The notes beneath the pieces are model-generated. The model did no database searches. It saw nothing but the letters and a program-made list of their open reading frames with translations, and was not told where the DNA came from. A program made the position numbers and the translations under genes. From Flammeovirgaceae bacterium UBA5585 (GTDB lineage Bacteria; Bacteroidota; Bacteroidia; Cytophagales; Cyclobacteriaceae), in contig DILT01000008.1 of assembly GCA_002425185.1 (NCBI GenBank), forward strand, positions 62,001 through 126,000: a stretch of 64,000 nt of DNA. Reading direction: 5' to 3'. Positions 17,934-28,000 of this stretch are shown here, piece after piece; positions within the stretch are counted from its first letter, which is position 1; each line of letters opens with the position of its first letter.

Positions 17934-19364
17934 TTGAAAGATTACGCGACACTGCGCGATATACAAGATGATCTCGCTCGCGGAACCGTTTCCTGTGCGG
18001 ACTTAGTCAAACACCACCTTCGTGTTATACATTTGAAAAAACACCTCAATGCTTTTTTGAGCGTGTACGAAGAAGAAGCGCTCAAACAAGCTTCTTTTAT
18101 TGATCATAAAATCAAATCAGGAACTGCAGGACGGTTGGCCGGTTTAGTGGTGGGCATTAAAGATGTTTTCGCCTATAAACACCATCCGCTACAAGCGGGC
18201 AGTAAAATTCTGGATGGTTTTATTTCCCCCTACAACGCTACGGCTATTCAACGTTTGTTAGATGAAGATGCCATTATTATTGGGCGACAAAACTGCGATG
18301 AATTTGCCATGGGCTCTTCCAATGAAAATTCTGCATTTGGCCCCGTGCTTAATGATGCCGATAATACGCGTGTGCCCGGTGGCTCATCGGGCGGATCAGC
18401 TGTTGCCGTTCAGGCTGGCATGTGTCGGATTTCAGTGGGTTCCGATACCGGTGGATCAGTTCGCCAACCAGCAGCCTTTTGCGGGGTTGTTGGATTGAAG
18501 CCAACCTACTCACGGATTTCACGCTATGGATTGATTGCCTACGCCTCTTCATTTGATTGCGTTGGAATTTTCGGAACAAACGTTGAGGATGTAGCACACG
18601 TTTTGGAAGTGATTGCCGGGGCTGATGAATACGACAGCACCGTTTCGAAAAAACCCGTACTTCAGTACCCCAAAGAACTTTCTCAACCCCCCAACAAAAA
18701 ATATAAGGTTGCCTGTTTCCGTGAAACGATTGACTCTCCCGGACTTCAAACGGAAATAAAAAAGAACTTACTTGACAATCTTGACAAACTGAAGACAGCT
18801 GGTCATACGGTGGATGCCCTGGACTTTCCCTTGCTCGAATACAGTTTACCGACCTATTATATTCTGGCTACCGCTGAAGCCAGTTCTAATCTCTCGCGCT
18901 TCGATGGTGTTCGTTACGGGTACCGCAGTCCGTCTACATCAGATTTACAATCGCTTTATAAAAAAACCAGAACAGAAGCCTTTGGAAAAGAAGTACAAAA
19001 AAGAATTCTATTAGGAACATTTGTGCTGAGTGCGAGCTATTACGATGCCTACTATACCAAAGCACAAAGAGTGCGACAGCTTATCCGAAATAAGATGCAG
19101 GAAATATTCAAAACGTATGACTTCATACTAATGCCCACCGCGCCAACAACAGCCTTTAAACTGGGTGAACATACCAGCGATCCATTGGAAATGTACCTGG
19201 CCGATTTGTTCTCCGTATTGGCCAATGTTGCAGGGGTACCCGGTATTTCCGTACCTTGCGGTGTGGATGGTAAAGGTTTGCCTATTGGGCTTCAAATTTT
19301 GGCCAATGATTTTGAGGAGGCAAATCTTTTACAGTTTTCAGCTTATCTGATGAAACTGAACTGA
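17934..19364 (+). CDS. gatA: Amidase-signature enzyme, GatA-like (aspartyl/glutamyl-tRNA amidotransferase subunit A)
   Basis: An amidase-signature protein of 476 residues. It starts with TTG, 3 bp after the tatA stop; no ATG exists at a suitable place. The Ser/Ser/Lys catalytic triad is visible as the Lys in VVGIKD (near 78), the cis-Ser within GGSSGGSA (near 152-159) and the Ser in GSDTGGSVRQPA (near 174). GatA supplies ammonia for converting misacylated Glu-tRNA(Gln) or Asp-tRNA(Asn). GatB and GatC are not adjacent, which is common in Bacteroidota. Another amidase role cannot be excluded. A transcript shared with tatA and the transglycosylase gene is likely. Confidence 0.88.
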   Translation: MKDYATLRDIQDDLARGTVSCADLVKHHLRVIHLKKHLNAFLSVYEEEALKQASFIDHKIKSGTAGRLAGLVVGIKDVFAYKHHPLQAGSKILDGFISPYNATAIQRLLDEDAIIIGRQNCDEFAMGSSNENSAFGPVLNDADNTRVPGGSSGGSAVAVQAGMCRISVGSDTGGSVRQPAAFCGVVGLKPTYSRISRYGLIAYASSFDCVGIFGTNVEDVAHVLEVIAGADEYDSTVSKKPVLQYPKELSQPPNKKYKVACFRETIDSPGLQTEIKKNLLDNLDKLKTAGHTVDALDFPLLEYSLPTYYILATAEASSNLSRFDGVRYGYRSPSTSDLQSLYKKTRTEAFGKEVQKRILLGTFVLSASYYDAYYTKAQRVRQLIRNKMQEIFKTYDFILMPTAPTTAFKLGEHTSDPLEMYLADLFSVLANVAGVPGISVPCGVDGKGLPIGLQILANDFEEANLLQFSAYLMKLN

Positions 19365-19365
19365 T

Positions 19366-20808
19366 ATGAGCAGAGTGTTTATTTTTTTTCTCTTTACAAT
19401 AGGCTTAACTCCTTGTTTTGCACAGGGAAGCGAACCGGTTATTGACTCTCTTGAAATAGCCATGGCCGAAGAGGAAATGGTTTTTAAAGAAGACACCACC
19501 AGTTTTGCTTTTTATACCCTGCTGTCCGACATTGAATTTATTCCGGGCGATGACCGGCCCGCCATCATCAGGGATCGCTTGAGTTGTATTGAAAAATCAA
19601 TCCCCCTGCACTACAACGATCGCATTCACTCCTTTATCAACTACTTCACTGTACGCGATCGTGAGTATACACGCATGGTCATGCGCAGGCAACATATTTA
19701 CTTTCCCATTTTCGAGAAACATCTTCAACGCTATGGCCTTCCCGATGAATTGAAATATTTATCCATCATCGAATCAGGCTTAAATCCAAAAGCAATTTCG
19801 CGGGCACGCGCTGTCGGCTTATGGCAATTTATGTATGCTACCGGCAGGCACTACAACTTACGTGCAGACTGGTATGTGGATGAGCGCATGGATCCTGAAA
19901 AATCCACCGATGCCGCGTGCCGTTACTTGCGCGATTTGTATGGCATGTTTAACGATTGGGAACTGGCACTGGCTGCCTATAATGCCGGCCCCGGCAATGT
20001 GAAGAAAGCTATTCGCAGATCAGGATACAAAAAATCGTTTTGGGAAATATATCCCTTCCTGCCACGCGAAACCCGCTCCTATGTTCCGCAATTCGTAGCC
20101 ATGATCTATACAATGAACTACCTGGAAGAACATAATTTTATTCAGGGCGAACATGAAGTATTAATGCCACATGATACGTTGCACATAGACAAGTACCTTC
20201 ACCTGGAGACATTTGCCAGGCTTACCGAAGTTTGTCTGGAGGATTTACAAAAATTAAATCCGTCAATTTTACGTAACGCGGTGCCGGATGCCACTAAGCC
20301 TCACATCATAAAAATTCCTTTGGTGGCAAAAGAATTACTTGACGAAAATCGTTTGGCTATACTGGACTCAGCATCAAAAGTTGGTAAGCGTGAGTTGGAG
20401 GTTTTAGCCCGCACCACAGAAGAAACAACCTACGGTAAAGACCGTATTGTTTATCGGGTAAAAAGTGGTGATGTGCTGGGCAACATAGCCATGCGCTACA
20501 AAGTGCGTGTGGAGGATATCAAGAAATGGAACAACCTGAACAGCAACATCATTAAAATTGGTCAACCATTAACAATCTGGATAAAGCCACCAGCAGAAGG
20601 CACAGTCATCGCCTCAACTACTCCGGCACCTAAAGTAACCCAACCTATTCCGGTTCCAGACTCTAAAAGATATGTGGTACAGGCTGGTGACACGCTGTGG
20701 GGTATTTCTAAACAATTTGAAGGGCTGACCATTGAAAAGATTAAGGAGCTGAACAATCTTTCCGACAGCAAAATACAGCCCGGTCAAACCCTGATTATTT
20801 CAAGATAA
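19366..20808 (+). CDS. MltD-like lytic transglycosylase with two LysM domains
   Basis: An exported enzyme of 480 residues that cuts peptidoglycan glycan strands. It has a signal peptide (1-20, FAQ end), an SLT domain (about 110-240) with the catalytic Glu136 in LSIIESGLNP followed by AVGLWQFM and AYNAGPGNV, and two LysM modules: YRVKSGDVLGNIAMRYKV (about 363-405) and YVVQAGDTLWGISKQF (about 434-478). This is the MltD layout. It starts one base after the gatA stop, so the two are coupled. With the EnvC-like and DUF4292 genes it makes this a peptidoglycan-oriented cluster. Confidence 0.93.
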   Translation: MSRVFIFFLFTIGLTPCFAQGSEPVIDSLEIAMAEEEMVFKEDTTSFAFYTLLSDIEFIPGDDRPAIIRDRLSCIEKSIPLHYNDRIHSFINYFTVRDREYTRMVMRRQHIYFPIFEKHLQRYGLPDELKYLSIIESGLNPKAISRARAVGLWQFMYATGRHYNLRADWYVDERMDPEKSTDAACRYLRDLYGMFNDWELALAAYNAGPGNVKKAIRRSGYKKSFWEIYPFLPRETRSYVPQFVAMIYTMNYLEEHNFIQGEHEVLMPHDTLHIDKYLHLETFARLTEVCLEDLQKLNPSILRNAVPDATKPHIIKIPLVAKELLDENRLAILDSASKVGKRELEVLARTTEETTYGKDRIVYRVKSGDVLGNIAMRYKVRVEDIKKWNNLNSNIIKIGQPLTIWIKPPAEGTVIASTTPAPKVTQPIPVPDSKRYVVQAGDTLWGISKQFEGLTIEKIKELNNLSDSKIQPGQTLIISR

Positions 20809-20882
20809 ATTCCCTGCAGGGGTTACATCATTTTTTTCGTGACGAATGCAACGATTTCTGCATTATGCCTTAAACTTGTGGT

Positions 20883-21971
20883 ATGAGAATTCTTTTGATC
20901 AGTTTTATCTTTCTGGCGGGCTTTTGGACGTGCACAACTTCTGAAAAAAGCAGAATCGAAAATTTACCTGCTGCCACAGGCAAACCCGGTGATTTGATTC
21001 TTATTCTTGACTCTGTACAGTGGAAAGGTGAGCTGGGCCATGAGCTCCGAAAAATTTTTAAGGCTGAAGTGCCCGGTTTACCACGCGAAGAACCATTGTT
21101 CGATGTGATTTATGTGTACCCACGCAAGGGCTACACCCTGCTCACCCAAATCCGAAACCTGGTCTTTGTGTTTACACTGGATCAGCAAACTTCTGGTTCA
21201 AAAATCATGAAGGAAAATTTTACGGAAGAAACACTGGATCGCATCCGTATGGATTCATCCTTTTTCCTGGTAACCTCCAAAGATGAGTACTCACGCGGAC
21301 AGGAGGTAATGTACCTCTTCAGTGATACACAGGAAAACCTCATCAAAAAGTTGCGGCAAAACGGAAAGCGAATTCAGGATTATTTCAATGCAGTAGAAAA
21401 GAAGCGGTTAAATGCAGCGCTTGAAAAAAGTACTACTACTCGGGGAATAACCGAGGCACTTCGAAAAGAGTTTGACTTTGAAATTAAACTTCCGTTTGGA
21501 TTTAAGGTAGCTGATAAACAGCAAGATTTTGTGTGGCTTCGCCTAATGGATAACCGTGTCGATAAAAATATTTTCATCAGTTGGAAGCCTTATGAGAGCG
21601 AATACCAATTGCTGCCCGACAGTTTAATTCATTGGCGTAACGAAATTGCCCGAAAATATTTATTTGATGATCCTGATAATCCTGAGAGTTATGTGGTAAC
21701 CGAAACGTCCGTGCCTTTTAAACCGCTAAAAGCCACCCAGGTAAACTTCAATAATCGCTTTGCTATGGAAATGCGTTGGCTCTGGAAAACCAATAACAAC
21801 TCCATGGGCGGTCCATTTATTAGTTACGGCCTGGTAGACAACGAACAACAACGCATTTATTATATCGAGGGATTTTGCTTTAGTCCGGGTAAAGACCAAC
21901 GTGAAACTATTCGCGAATTTGAGGCTATTCTGTGGTCGTTTAAATCAAGCGTTAGTAAAGGCAAACCCTAA
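20883..21971 (+). CDS. DUF4837 lipoprotein
   Basis: A 362-residue protein typical of Bacteroidota DUF4837. The signal ends with a cysteine at 17 (GFWTC), a weak lipobox, so it is probably a lipoprotein. The sequence then begins with a conserved-looking ATGKPGDLILILDSVQW block and has two alpha/beta halves. No catalytic residues are recognised and the function is unknown. It follows the MltD-like gene by 74 bp and precedes a likely terminator. A weak -7-like TAAACTTG lies just upstream, so independent transcription is possible. Confidence 0.82.
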   Translation: MRILLISFIFLAGFWTCTTSEKSRIENLPAATGKPGDLILILDSVQWKGELGHELRKIFKAEVPGLPREEPLFDVIYVYPRKGYTLLTQIRNLVFVFTLDQQTSGSKIMKENFTEETLDRIRMDSSFFLVTSKDEYSRGQEVMYLFSDTQENLIKKLRQNGKRIQDYFNAVEKKRLNAALEKSTTTRGITEALRKEFDFEIKLPFGFKVADKQQDFVWLRLMDNRVDKNIFISWKPYESEYQLLPDSLIHWRNEIARKYLFDDPDNPESYVVTETSVPFKPLKATQVNFNNRFAMEMRWLWKTNNNSMGGPFISYGLVDNEQQRIYYIEGFCFSPGKDQRETIREFEAILWSFKSSVSKGKP

Positions 21972-21983
21972 AACCACATCCTT

Positions 21984-22002
21984 ACCAGCATGCTGGTTTT
22001 TT
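21984..22002 (+). terminator. Short hairpin with T-run after DUF4837
   Basis: ACCAG, loop CATG, CTGGT, followed by TTTTT. The stem is only 5 bp, so this is a weak intrinsic terminator candidate 12 bases after the DUF4837 stop. Confidence 0.45.
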
Positions 22003-22034
22003 AAGAAGGGTCACCCATTTGCCCAATAGTATGC

Positions 22035-22042
22035 TATCTTTG
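22035..22042 (+). promoter_or_regulatory. -7 promoter box for maeB
   Basis: TATCTTTG matches TAnnTTTG exactly, 19 bases before the maeB ATG. A TTTG lies 13 bases upstream (22018-22021), closer than the usual 17-23, so the -33 element is uncertain. Confidence 0.6.
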
Positions 22043-22061
22043 GTTTCTTAATTCCATTCTA

Positions 22062-24338
22062 ATGTCATTAAAAATCAGAAAACAAGATGCCCTCAATTAT
22101 CATATGCAAGGGCAGCCCGGTAAAATTGAAGTTGTTCCAACAAAAGTACTGAGCTCGCAACTTGACCTGGCACTGGCCTACTCACCCGGTGTTGCGGAAC
22201 CTTGTAAAGAAATTGCTGCTAACAAAGAAGACGTATACAAGTACACCTCCAAAGGAAACCTGGTAGCGGTAATCTCCAACGGAACAGCCGTGTTGGGTTT
22301 AGGTAATATTGGCCCCGAAGCATCAAAGCCCGTTATGGAAGGTAAAGGTGTTCTTTTTAAAAAGTTTGCCGGCATTGATGTGTTTGATATTGAGATTGAC
22401 GAAGAAGACCCCGATAAATTTATTCAGATTGTTAAATCGCTTGAGCCCACCTTTGGTGGTATTAATCTGGAAGACATTAAAGCTCCTGAATGCTTTAAGA
22501 TTGAGCATGAGCTTCGGGAAAAAATGAATATTCCGGTGATGCATGACGACCAACATGGCACCGCCATTATTTCGGGTGCAGCATTACTCAATGCCCTGGA
22601 GCTCGTCAATAAAAAAATCAATGAGATTAAAGTTGTTGTAAACGGTGCGGGGGCAGCAGCTGTAAGTTGCACACGGCTTTACTTAAGCTTGGGTGTTAAG
22701 AAAGAAAACGTGGTGATGTGCGACAGTAAAGGAGTAATACGCAAGGATCGCCCGGGTTTGGATGATATAAAAATGGAATTTGCCACAGCGCGAAACCTCA
22801 CCACCCTAACCGAAGCCTTAAAAGGGGCTGATTTTTTTATCGGACTTTCCGTAGCCGATATATTAACCGCTGATGATATTAAATCCATGGCGAAAGATCC
22901 GATTGTTTTCGCGCTGGCTAATCCCAATCCGGAAATCGCCTACGACCTCGCCAAAAAATCGCGGCCTGATCTAATCATGGCCACCGGCCGGTCCGATCAC
23001 CCTAACCAGGTTAATAATGTACTTGGCTTTCCGTACATATTCCGGGGTGCACTGGATGTACGCGCCACTGAAATTAATGAAGAAATGAAACTGGCGGCCG
23101 TTCAAGCTATTGCCAACCTGGCCAAAGAATCCGTGCCCGATATTGTAGTGAAAGCATACGGCATCGATAAAATAACATTCGGGAGAGAATACCTTATCCC
23201 CAAGCCGCTCGATCCGAGATTAATCACAACCATTTCTCCGGCTGTAGCCAAAGCGGCCATGGATTCGGGCATGGCTAAAAAACCAATAACGGATTTTGGT
23301 GCCTATCACCAGGAATTGTTGAATCGCATTGGTATTGATCAAAAGTTAATGTCGCGTATTATTGATCGGGCCAAGCAAAATCCCAAGCGTGTTGTTTTTG
23401 CAGAAGCCCATCATTTAAAAATTTTGAAAGCGGCACAACAACTGCAAGATCAGCAGATTGCCAAACCGATTTTGCTGGGCGATAAAGATGAGATTGAACG
23501 TTTAATCCACGAACACAAATTAGAACTGGATTGCCCCATCATTTATCCACGCAAAGAGCATGCAAAGGTTGATGAATACGCTGGAGTGCTCTATAAAAAA
23601 CGTCAACGCAAAGGATTAACCTATAGAGATTGTCAGCAATTAATGCGCGACCGTAATTACTATGCCGCCATGATGGTAGAAGTAGGAGAAGCCGATGCAT
23701 TGGTGTCAGGACTTACCAAAGATTATCCAAAAACCATTTTGCCATCGCTTCAAATAATCGGCATGGCCGAAGGTGTTGAGCGGGTGGCCGGCATGTACAT
23801 CATCTTAAATAAAAAAGGCACTTACTTTTTTGCTGATACAACAGTTAACCTCAATCCCACCGCACACGAATTGGTGGATATTATTTCTTTAACAGCACGT
23901 GGTGTGCGTTTCTTTGATATTGAACCGCATATTGCCGTACTCTCCTATTCAAATTTCGGATCGTCACGCGGTGAAGTGCCCGAAAAAACACGCGAAGCCG
24001 TACGCCTCGCTAAGTTAAAACACCCTGATCTGATTATTGATGGCGACATACAGGCCAACGTTGCGCTGAACACCGAGATACAACGCGAAAATTATCCGTT
24101 TAGCAACCTGGTGGATGGGGGAGCAAATACCCTGATCTTCCCCAACCTGGCAGCCGGAAACATTGCTTACAAACTGCTAATGGAAATTGGCGGAGCGGAA
24201 GCAATCGGGCCTATTTTATTAGGCATGAAAAAACCCGTGCATGTATTGCAGCTTGGTAGTTCTGTTCGGGAAATTGTAAACATGGCGGCTATTGCTGTTG
24301 TGGACGCACAACTTCATGAACAAAATGATCATCTCTAG
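22062..24338 (+). CDS. maeB: NADP-dependent malic enzyme with C-terminal phosphotransacetylase domain
   Basis: MaeB decarboxylates malate to pyruvate with NADP+ in the cytosol. The 758 residues have the MaeB layout: malic N-terminal domain with SPGVAEPCKEI and MHDDQHGTAI, an NAD(P)-binding domain with VVNGAGAAAVSC, and from about residue 430 a phosphate acetyltransferase-like domain (FAEAHHLKILKAAQQL and onward, with VDGGANTLIFPN). In characterised MaeB proteins the PTA part does not catalyse but senses acetyl-CoA; that is family knowledge and was not tested here. It has its own promoter box and is followed by ruvA and sprA, an order found in other Bacteroidota. Confidence 0.96.
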   Translation: MSLKIRKQDALNYHMQGQPGKIEVVPTKVLSSQLDLALAYSPGVAEPCKEIAANKEDVYKYTSKGNLVAVISNGTAVLGLGNIGPEASKPVMEGKGVLFKKFAGIDVFDIEIDEEDPDKFIQIVKSLEPTFGGINLEDIKAPECFKIEHELREKMNIPVMHDDQHGTAIISGAALLNALELVNKKINEIKVVVNGAGAAAVSCTRLYLSLGVKKENVVMCDSKGVIRKDRPGLDDIKMEFATARNLTTLTEALKGADFFIGLSVADILTADDIKSMAKDPIVFALANPNPEIAYDLAKKSRPDLIMATGRSDHPNQVNNVLGFPYIFRGALDVRATEINEEMKLAAVQAIANLAKESVPDIVVKAYGIDKITFGREYLIPKPLDPRLITTISPAVAKAAMDSGMAKKPITDFGAYHQELLNRIGIDQKLMSRIIDRAKQNPKRVVFAEAHHLKILKAAQQLQDQQIAKPILLGDKDEIERLIHEHKLELDCPIIYPRKEHAKVDEYAGVLYKKRQRKGLTYRDCQQLMRDRNYYAAMMVEVGEADALVSGLTKDYPKTILPSLQIIGMAEGVERVAGMYIILNKKGTYFFADTTVNLNPTAHELVDIISLTARGVRFFDIEPHIAVLSYSNFGSSRGEVPEKTREAVRLAKLKHPDLIIDGDIQANVALNTEIQRENYPFSNLVDGGANTLIFPNLAAGNIAYKLLMEIGGAEAIGPILLGMKKPVHVLQLGSSVREIVNMAAIAVVDAQLHEQNDHL

Positions 24339-24402
24339 AATTTACGATTTTAGATTTGCACTTTATTTAGTAACGGAGTAAAATCATCAATCTAAATTCG
24401 AC

Positions 24403-24996
24403 ATGATTTCATTTCTTAAAGGCAGACTTGTTCAAAAAGATCCAACACATGTTGTGATTGATGTAAATGGTGTTGGGTATCATCTTAGTATTTCCTTACA
24501 AACTTTTGCGGAAATTAAAGATCAGGAGAATACCCTTATTCATACGCACCTCGCTATCCGCGAAGATGCACACCTGCTCTATGGCTTCAGTACAGAAGCT
24601 GAAAAGAAACTTTTTCAACAACTTATTTCCGTAAATGGCATCGGGCCCAGCACAGCCATTGTTATGCTCTCCTTCCTGACCTCTGAAGAGTTGAAGCAGG
24701 CCATTGTTCAAGAGGATGTAACAACCCTGCAACGCATAAAGGGGATAGGCGGAAAAACCGCCCAGCGCGTGATTATCGAACTAAAAGACAAACTACGAAA
24801 AGACCTATCGGAGGATGCCATTCAGGGCATTCCCGGCTTGAAGCACAATACCCTGCGCAACGAAGCGTTATCTGCACTAATCACCCTTGGGATTACCAAA
24901 AGTGCTGCGGAGAAAAGTGTGGATACCGTCCTTAAAAAGTCGGGAAATACGCTTACTTTGGAAGATTTAGTTAAACAAGCTTTGAAAAACGCCTAA
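24403..24996 (+). CDS. ruvA: Holliday junction DNA helicase subunit RuvA
   Basis: RuvA binds four-way DNA junctions and loads RuvB for branch migration. The 197 residues have the usual three parts: an OB-fold (MISFLKGRLVQKDPTHVVID), two helix-hairpin-helix motifs (LISVNGIGPSTA and LQRIKGIGGKTAQRVI) and a C-terminal RuvB-binding domain (about 145-197). It ends 6 bp before sprA; ruvA next to sprA is a known Bacteroidota gene order, and the two are probably cotranscribed. ruvB and ruvC are not in the window. Confidence 0.96.
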   Translation: MISFLKGRLVQKDPTHVVIDVNGVGYHLSISLQTFAEIKDQENTLIHTHLAIREDAHLLYGFSTEAEKKLFQQLISVNGIGPSTAIVMLSFLTSEELKQAIVQEDVTTLQRIKGIGGKTAQRVIIELKDKLRKDLSEDAIQGIPGLKHNTLRNEALSALITLGITKSAAEKSVDTVLKKSGNTLTLEDLVKQALKNA

Positions 24997-25002
24997 GCCT
25001 GC

Positions 25003-28000
25003 GTGACGCTCAAAACGTTCGTGTTACTTGTACCTGTAGCGATTACCCTGCTCCTGACCGGGCAGCCTGTCGCCCATGCACATGCTGAGCTCTTTTTTCA
25101 GCAACAGGAATCAGCACGTCAAGACACTACTAAACAACAGACTTACCGCCCTAGCCGAAGGCCCACCTTTCAGGTACGCGACCGCTATGGCGATCCTTTT
25201 TCCAACGCCCCTACCCAATCGCCCTTATTCTTAAAGGATCCTACCAAAGTAAATTATGAAATAGCACTTGATTCCAGCCTCAACTACACCATCTACGAAA
25301 AAATTGGTGACTTCAACTACCGGCCCATCACCACCATGTCGTTTGAGGAGTTTAAAGCCTACCAGGACAGGCAGATGCTCAAAGGCTACTGGCAGGGAAA
25401 ATCCAAAAGTCAGGATGGCGAAAGTGCCGTCAGCAGCCGTGGGCTGATACCAAAAATTTATGTTAGCCCCATTCTTGATCGGATTTTTGGCGGCAGCTAT
25501 GTTGAATTGGTTCCTCGTGGTTTTGTTACGCTTGATTTCGGTGTAGCCTTCCAGCGCATCGACAACCCGAACATTCCCATCCGCCAGCAACGAAACGGTG
25601 GTTTTGAATTTGATCAACAGATCAACATGAGCGTAATCGGTAAGGTGGGTGAAAAACTTGCCGTGAGCGCCAACTTCGACAACAACAACTCCTTTGATTT
25701 CCAGAACAACATGAAGGTGGAGTACACCGGATTTAAAGAAGACATCTTAAAAAAACTGGAAATCGGTAACGTAAGTCTTCCGCTAAACAACACCCTTATA
25801 CAAGGCTCACAAAATTTATTTGGTGTTAAGGCACAATTGCAGTTCGGCAAACTTTTCGTAACTACCATTGCCTCAACCCAACGGGGAAAAGTTGCATCAA
25901 TTGACATACCGGGCGGTAATAGTGGACAAGGCCGACCTTTTGAACTGGTAGCCTCCGGGTATGATGAAAACCGACATTTCTTTTTAGGCCATTTCTTCCG
26001 CGATAACTTCCAGCGCTGGTTGGCCAATCCACCTCAAATTTATTCAGGCATTAATATCACCCGTGTGGAGGTGTATATTCTCAATCGCAATAACGATACC
26101 CGCACCTTGCGCAACGTAGTTGGTTTAATGGATCTGGCCGAGCCGCAAAGAATTTACAACAGCTCGGTTACTTCGTTAGGGGCGAATTTACCCAACGCCA
26201 ACGATGCCAATAATTTGTTTGGCGCGGTTAGAAATCTTGACCGAAATGCCGATGGCATTAACGGCTTGCTCGATGCTTATTTTGCGGGTGAAGGAAACAA
26301 CGGTACCGATTATGAAAAAATTACCGGGGCGCGTATCCTAAGCCCTACCGAGTATACGTTTCACCGGCAATTAGGGTATATAACCCTCACCCGTAAACTT
26401 CAAAACGATGAAGCCATTGCCGTGGCCTATGAGTACACCTTCAATGGCCGCAGTTATAAAGTAGGTGAACTCTCTGAAGATTATGCCAGTCGTCCTGACA
26501 ATGAAGTGGTGTTCTTGAAATTATTGCGCCCCCGAAAAGTAAGTATACGCGATCAGGCACGTAACATCATTCCTACCTGGGACCTGATGATGAAAAATGT
26601 TTACTCCCTAAACGTAAGCCAGCTTACGCGTGAAAATTTTCAGTTGCGCATTATTTACCGCGATGACCGCACCGGTATTGATAACCCCCAGTTGCAGGAA
26701 GGCCAGGACGTTCGTAACCGACAGTTGATTGAAGTCTTTGGATTGGATAAACTAAACCCGGTGAACGATCCGCAGCGCGATGGTAACTTCGATTTTGTGG
26801 AAGGGGTTACCATAAACACACAAACCGGGGTAATTATCTTTCCCTTTCTCGAACCGTTCAGTACAGCGTTGCGCGAAGCATTCCGGAATGATCCACAGGA
26901 AACATTCCTGATTCAGAAATATGCATTCGACACGCTCTATCGCACCACGCGTGCCGATGCTGAACTGATCGCTACAAAAAATAAATTCTTTCTGGTAGGT
27001 ACATACTCAGCCGGATCATCCAAAGAAATTCTGATTCCAGGCTTTGGTGTATCGCCCGGCTCTGTTCGGGTTTATGCGGGTGGCACTCCTTTAATGGAAG
27101 GAACGGAGTATACCGTTGATTATACCTTTGGCCGCGTAACCATACTCAGCGATGCCATTTTAAACTCGGGCAAAAACATCAGTATCCAATACGAACAGGC
27201 CGACCCGTTTGCTTTTCAAACACGTTCGTTGGTAGGTACCCGGTTCGATTACCAGTTAAACGAGAATATCAGCCTGGGCTCAACTCTACTTTACTATAAC
27301 GAACGACCACTGATTACCCGTAATGCTATAGGCACTGAACCTGCACGCAACCTTCAATATGGTTTTGATTTTAATGTGCGAAAAGACAGCCGGTTGCTTA
27401 CAAAAATCATTGATGCCATACCCGGTGTACAAACCAAAGAAATGTCGTCCATTAACTGGAGTGGTGAGTTTGCACAACTCCTGCCCGGTACCTCTAACAT
27501 TGTAGATGGTGATGGCACCGCCTACATCGATGATTTTGAAAACACCGCCACACCCTATTCATTGATGAGCCCACAGGCGTGGAAATTAGCCGCAACACCA
27601 AAAGATATCAGGTTTGATCCCAGTAACGGTGCTTTAAATCAAATCAGTGCCGGGTTTAACCGGGCACGCCTGGCCTGGTACATAGTCGATAATCAGTTTT
27701 ACCGCGATGGTGGAAGATTTAAGCCCAGTAATATTACCAGCACCGATCTTGAAAATCATTATGTGCGTGCCGTATTACCCACCGAAATTTTCCCGAAACG
27801 TAACCCTCCGCAGGGAAATTTCTTCGAACCCGTTTTAGATATCGCCTATTATCCCTATGAACGTGGCCCGTATAATTATAATCCCAACCTGTTAGTAGGA
27901 GCTCGCGGAATTGCTGAACTCCCTAACCCCAAAGCAAATTGGGCCGGACTAACCACCGCAATCAGAACCGAAGTTGATTTCGATAAGGCAAACATTGAAT

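Noticed and set aside
20809..20830. CCCTGCAGGG palindrome after the MltD-like gene as a terminator
   Set aside because: There is no loop, and the T-run is displaced by several bases, so it does not form a normal terminator hairpin.
22178..22927. Several minus-strand open frames over maeB
   Set aside because: They are short, lack signals and overlap conserved maeB codons; shadow frames.
24339..24402. Imperfect repeats of AATTTAGATT type between maeB and ruvA
   Set aside because: They are short, AT-rich and not well paired; probably chance in a low-complexity gap.
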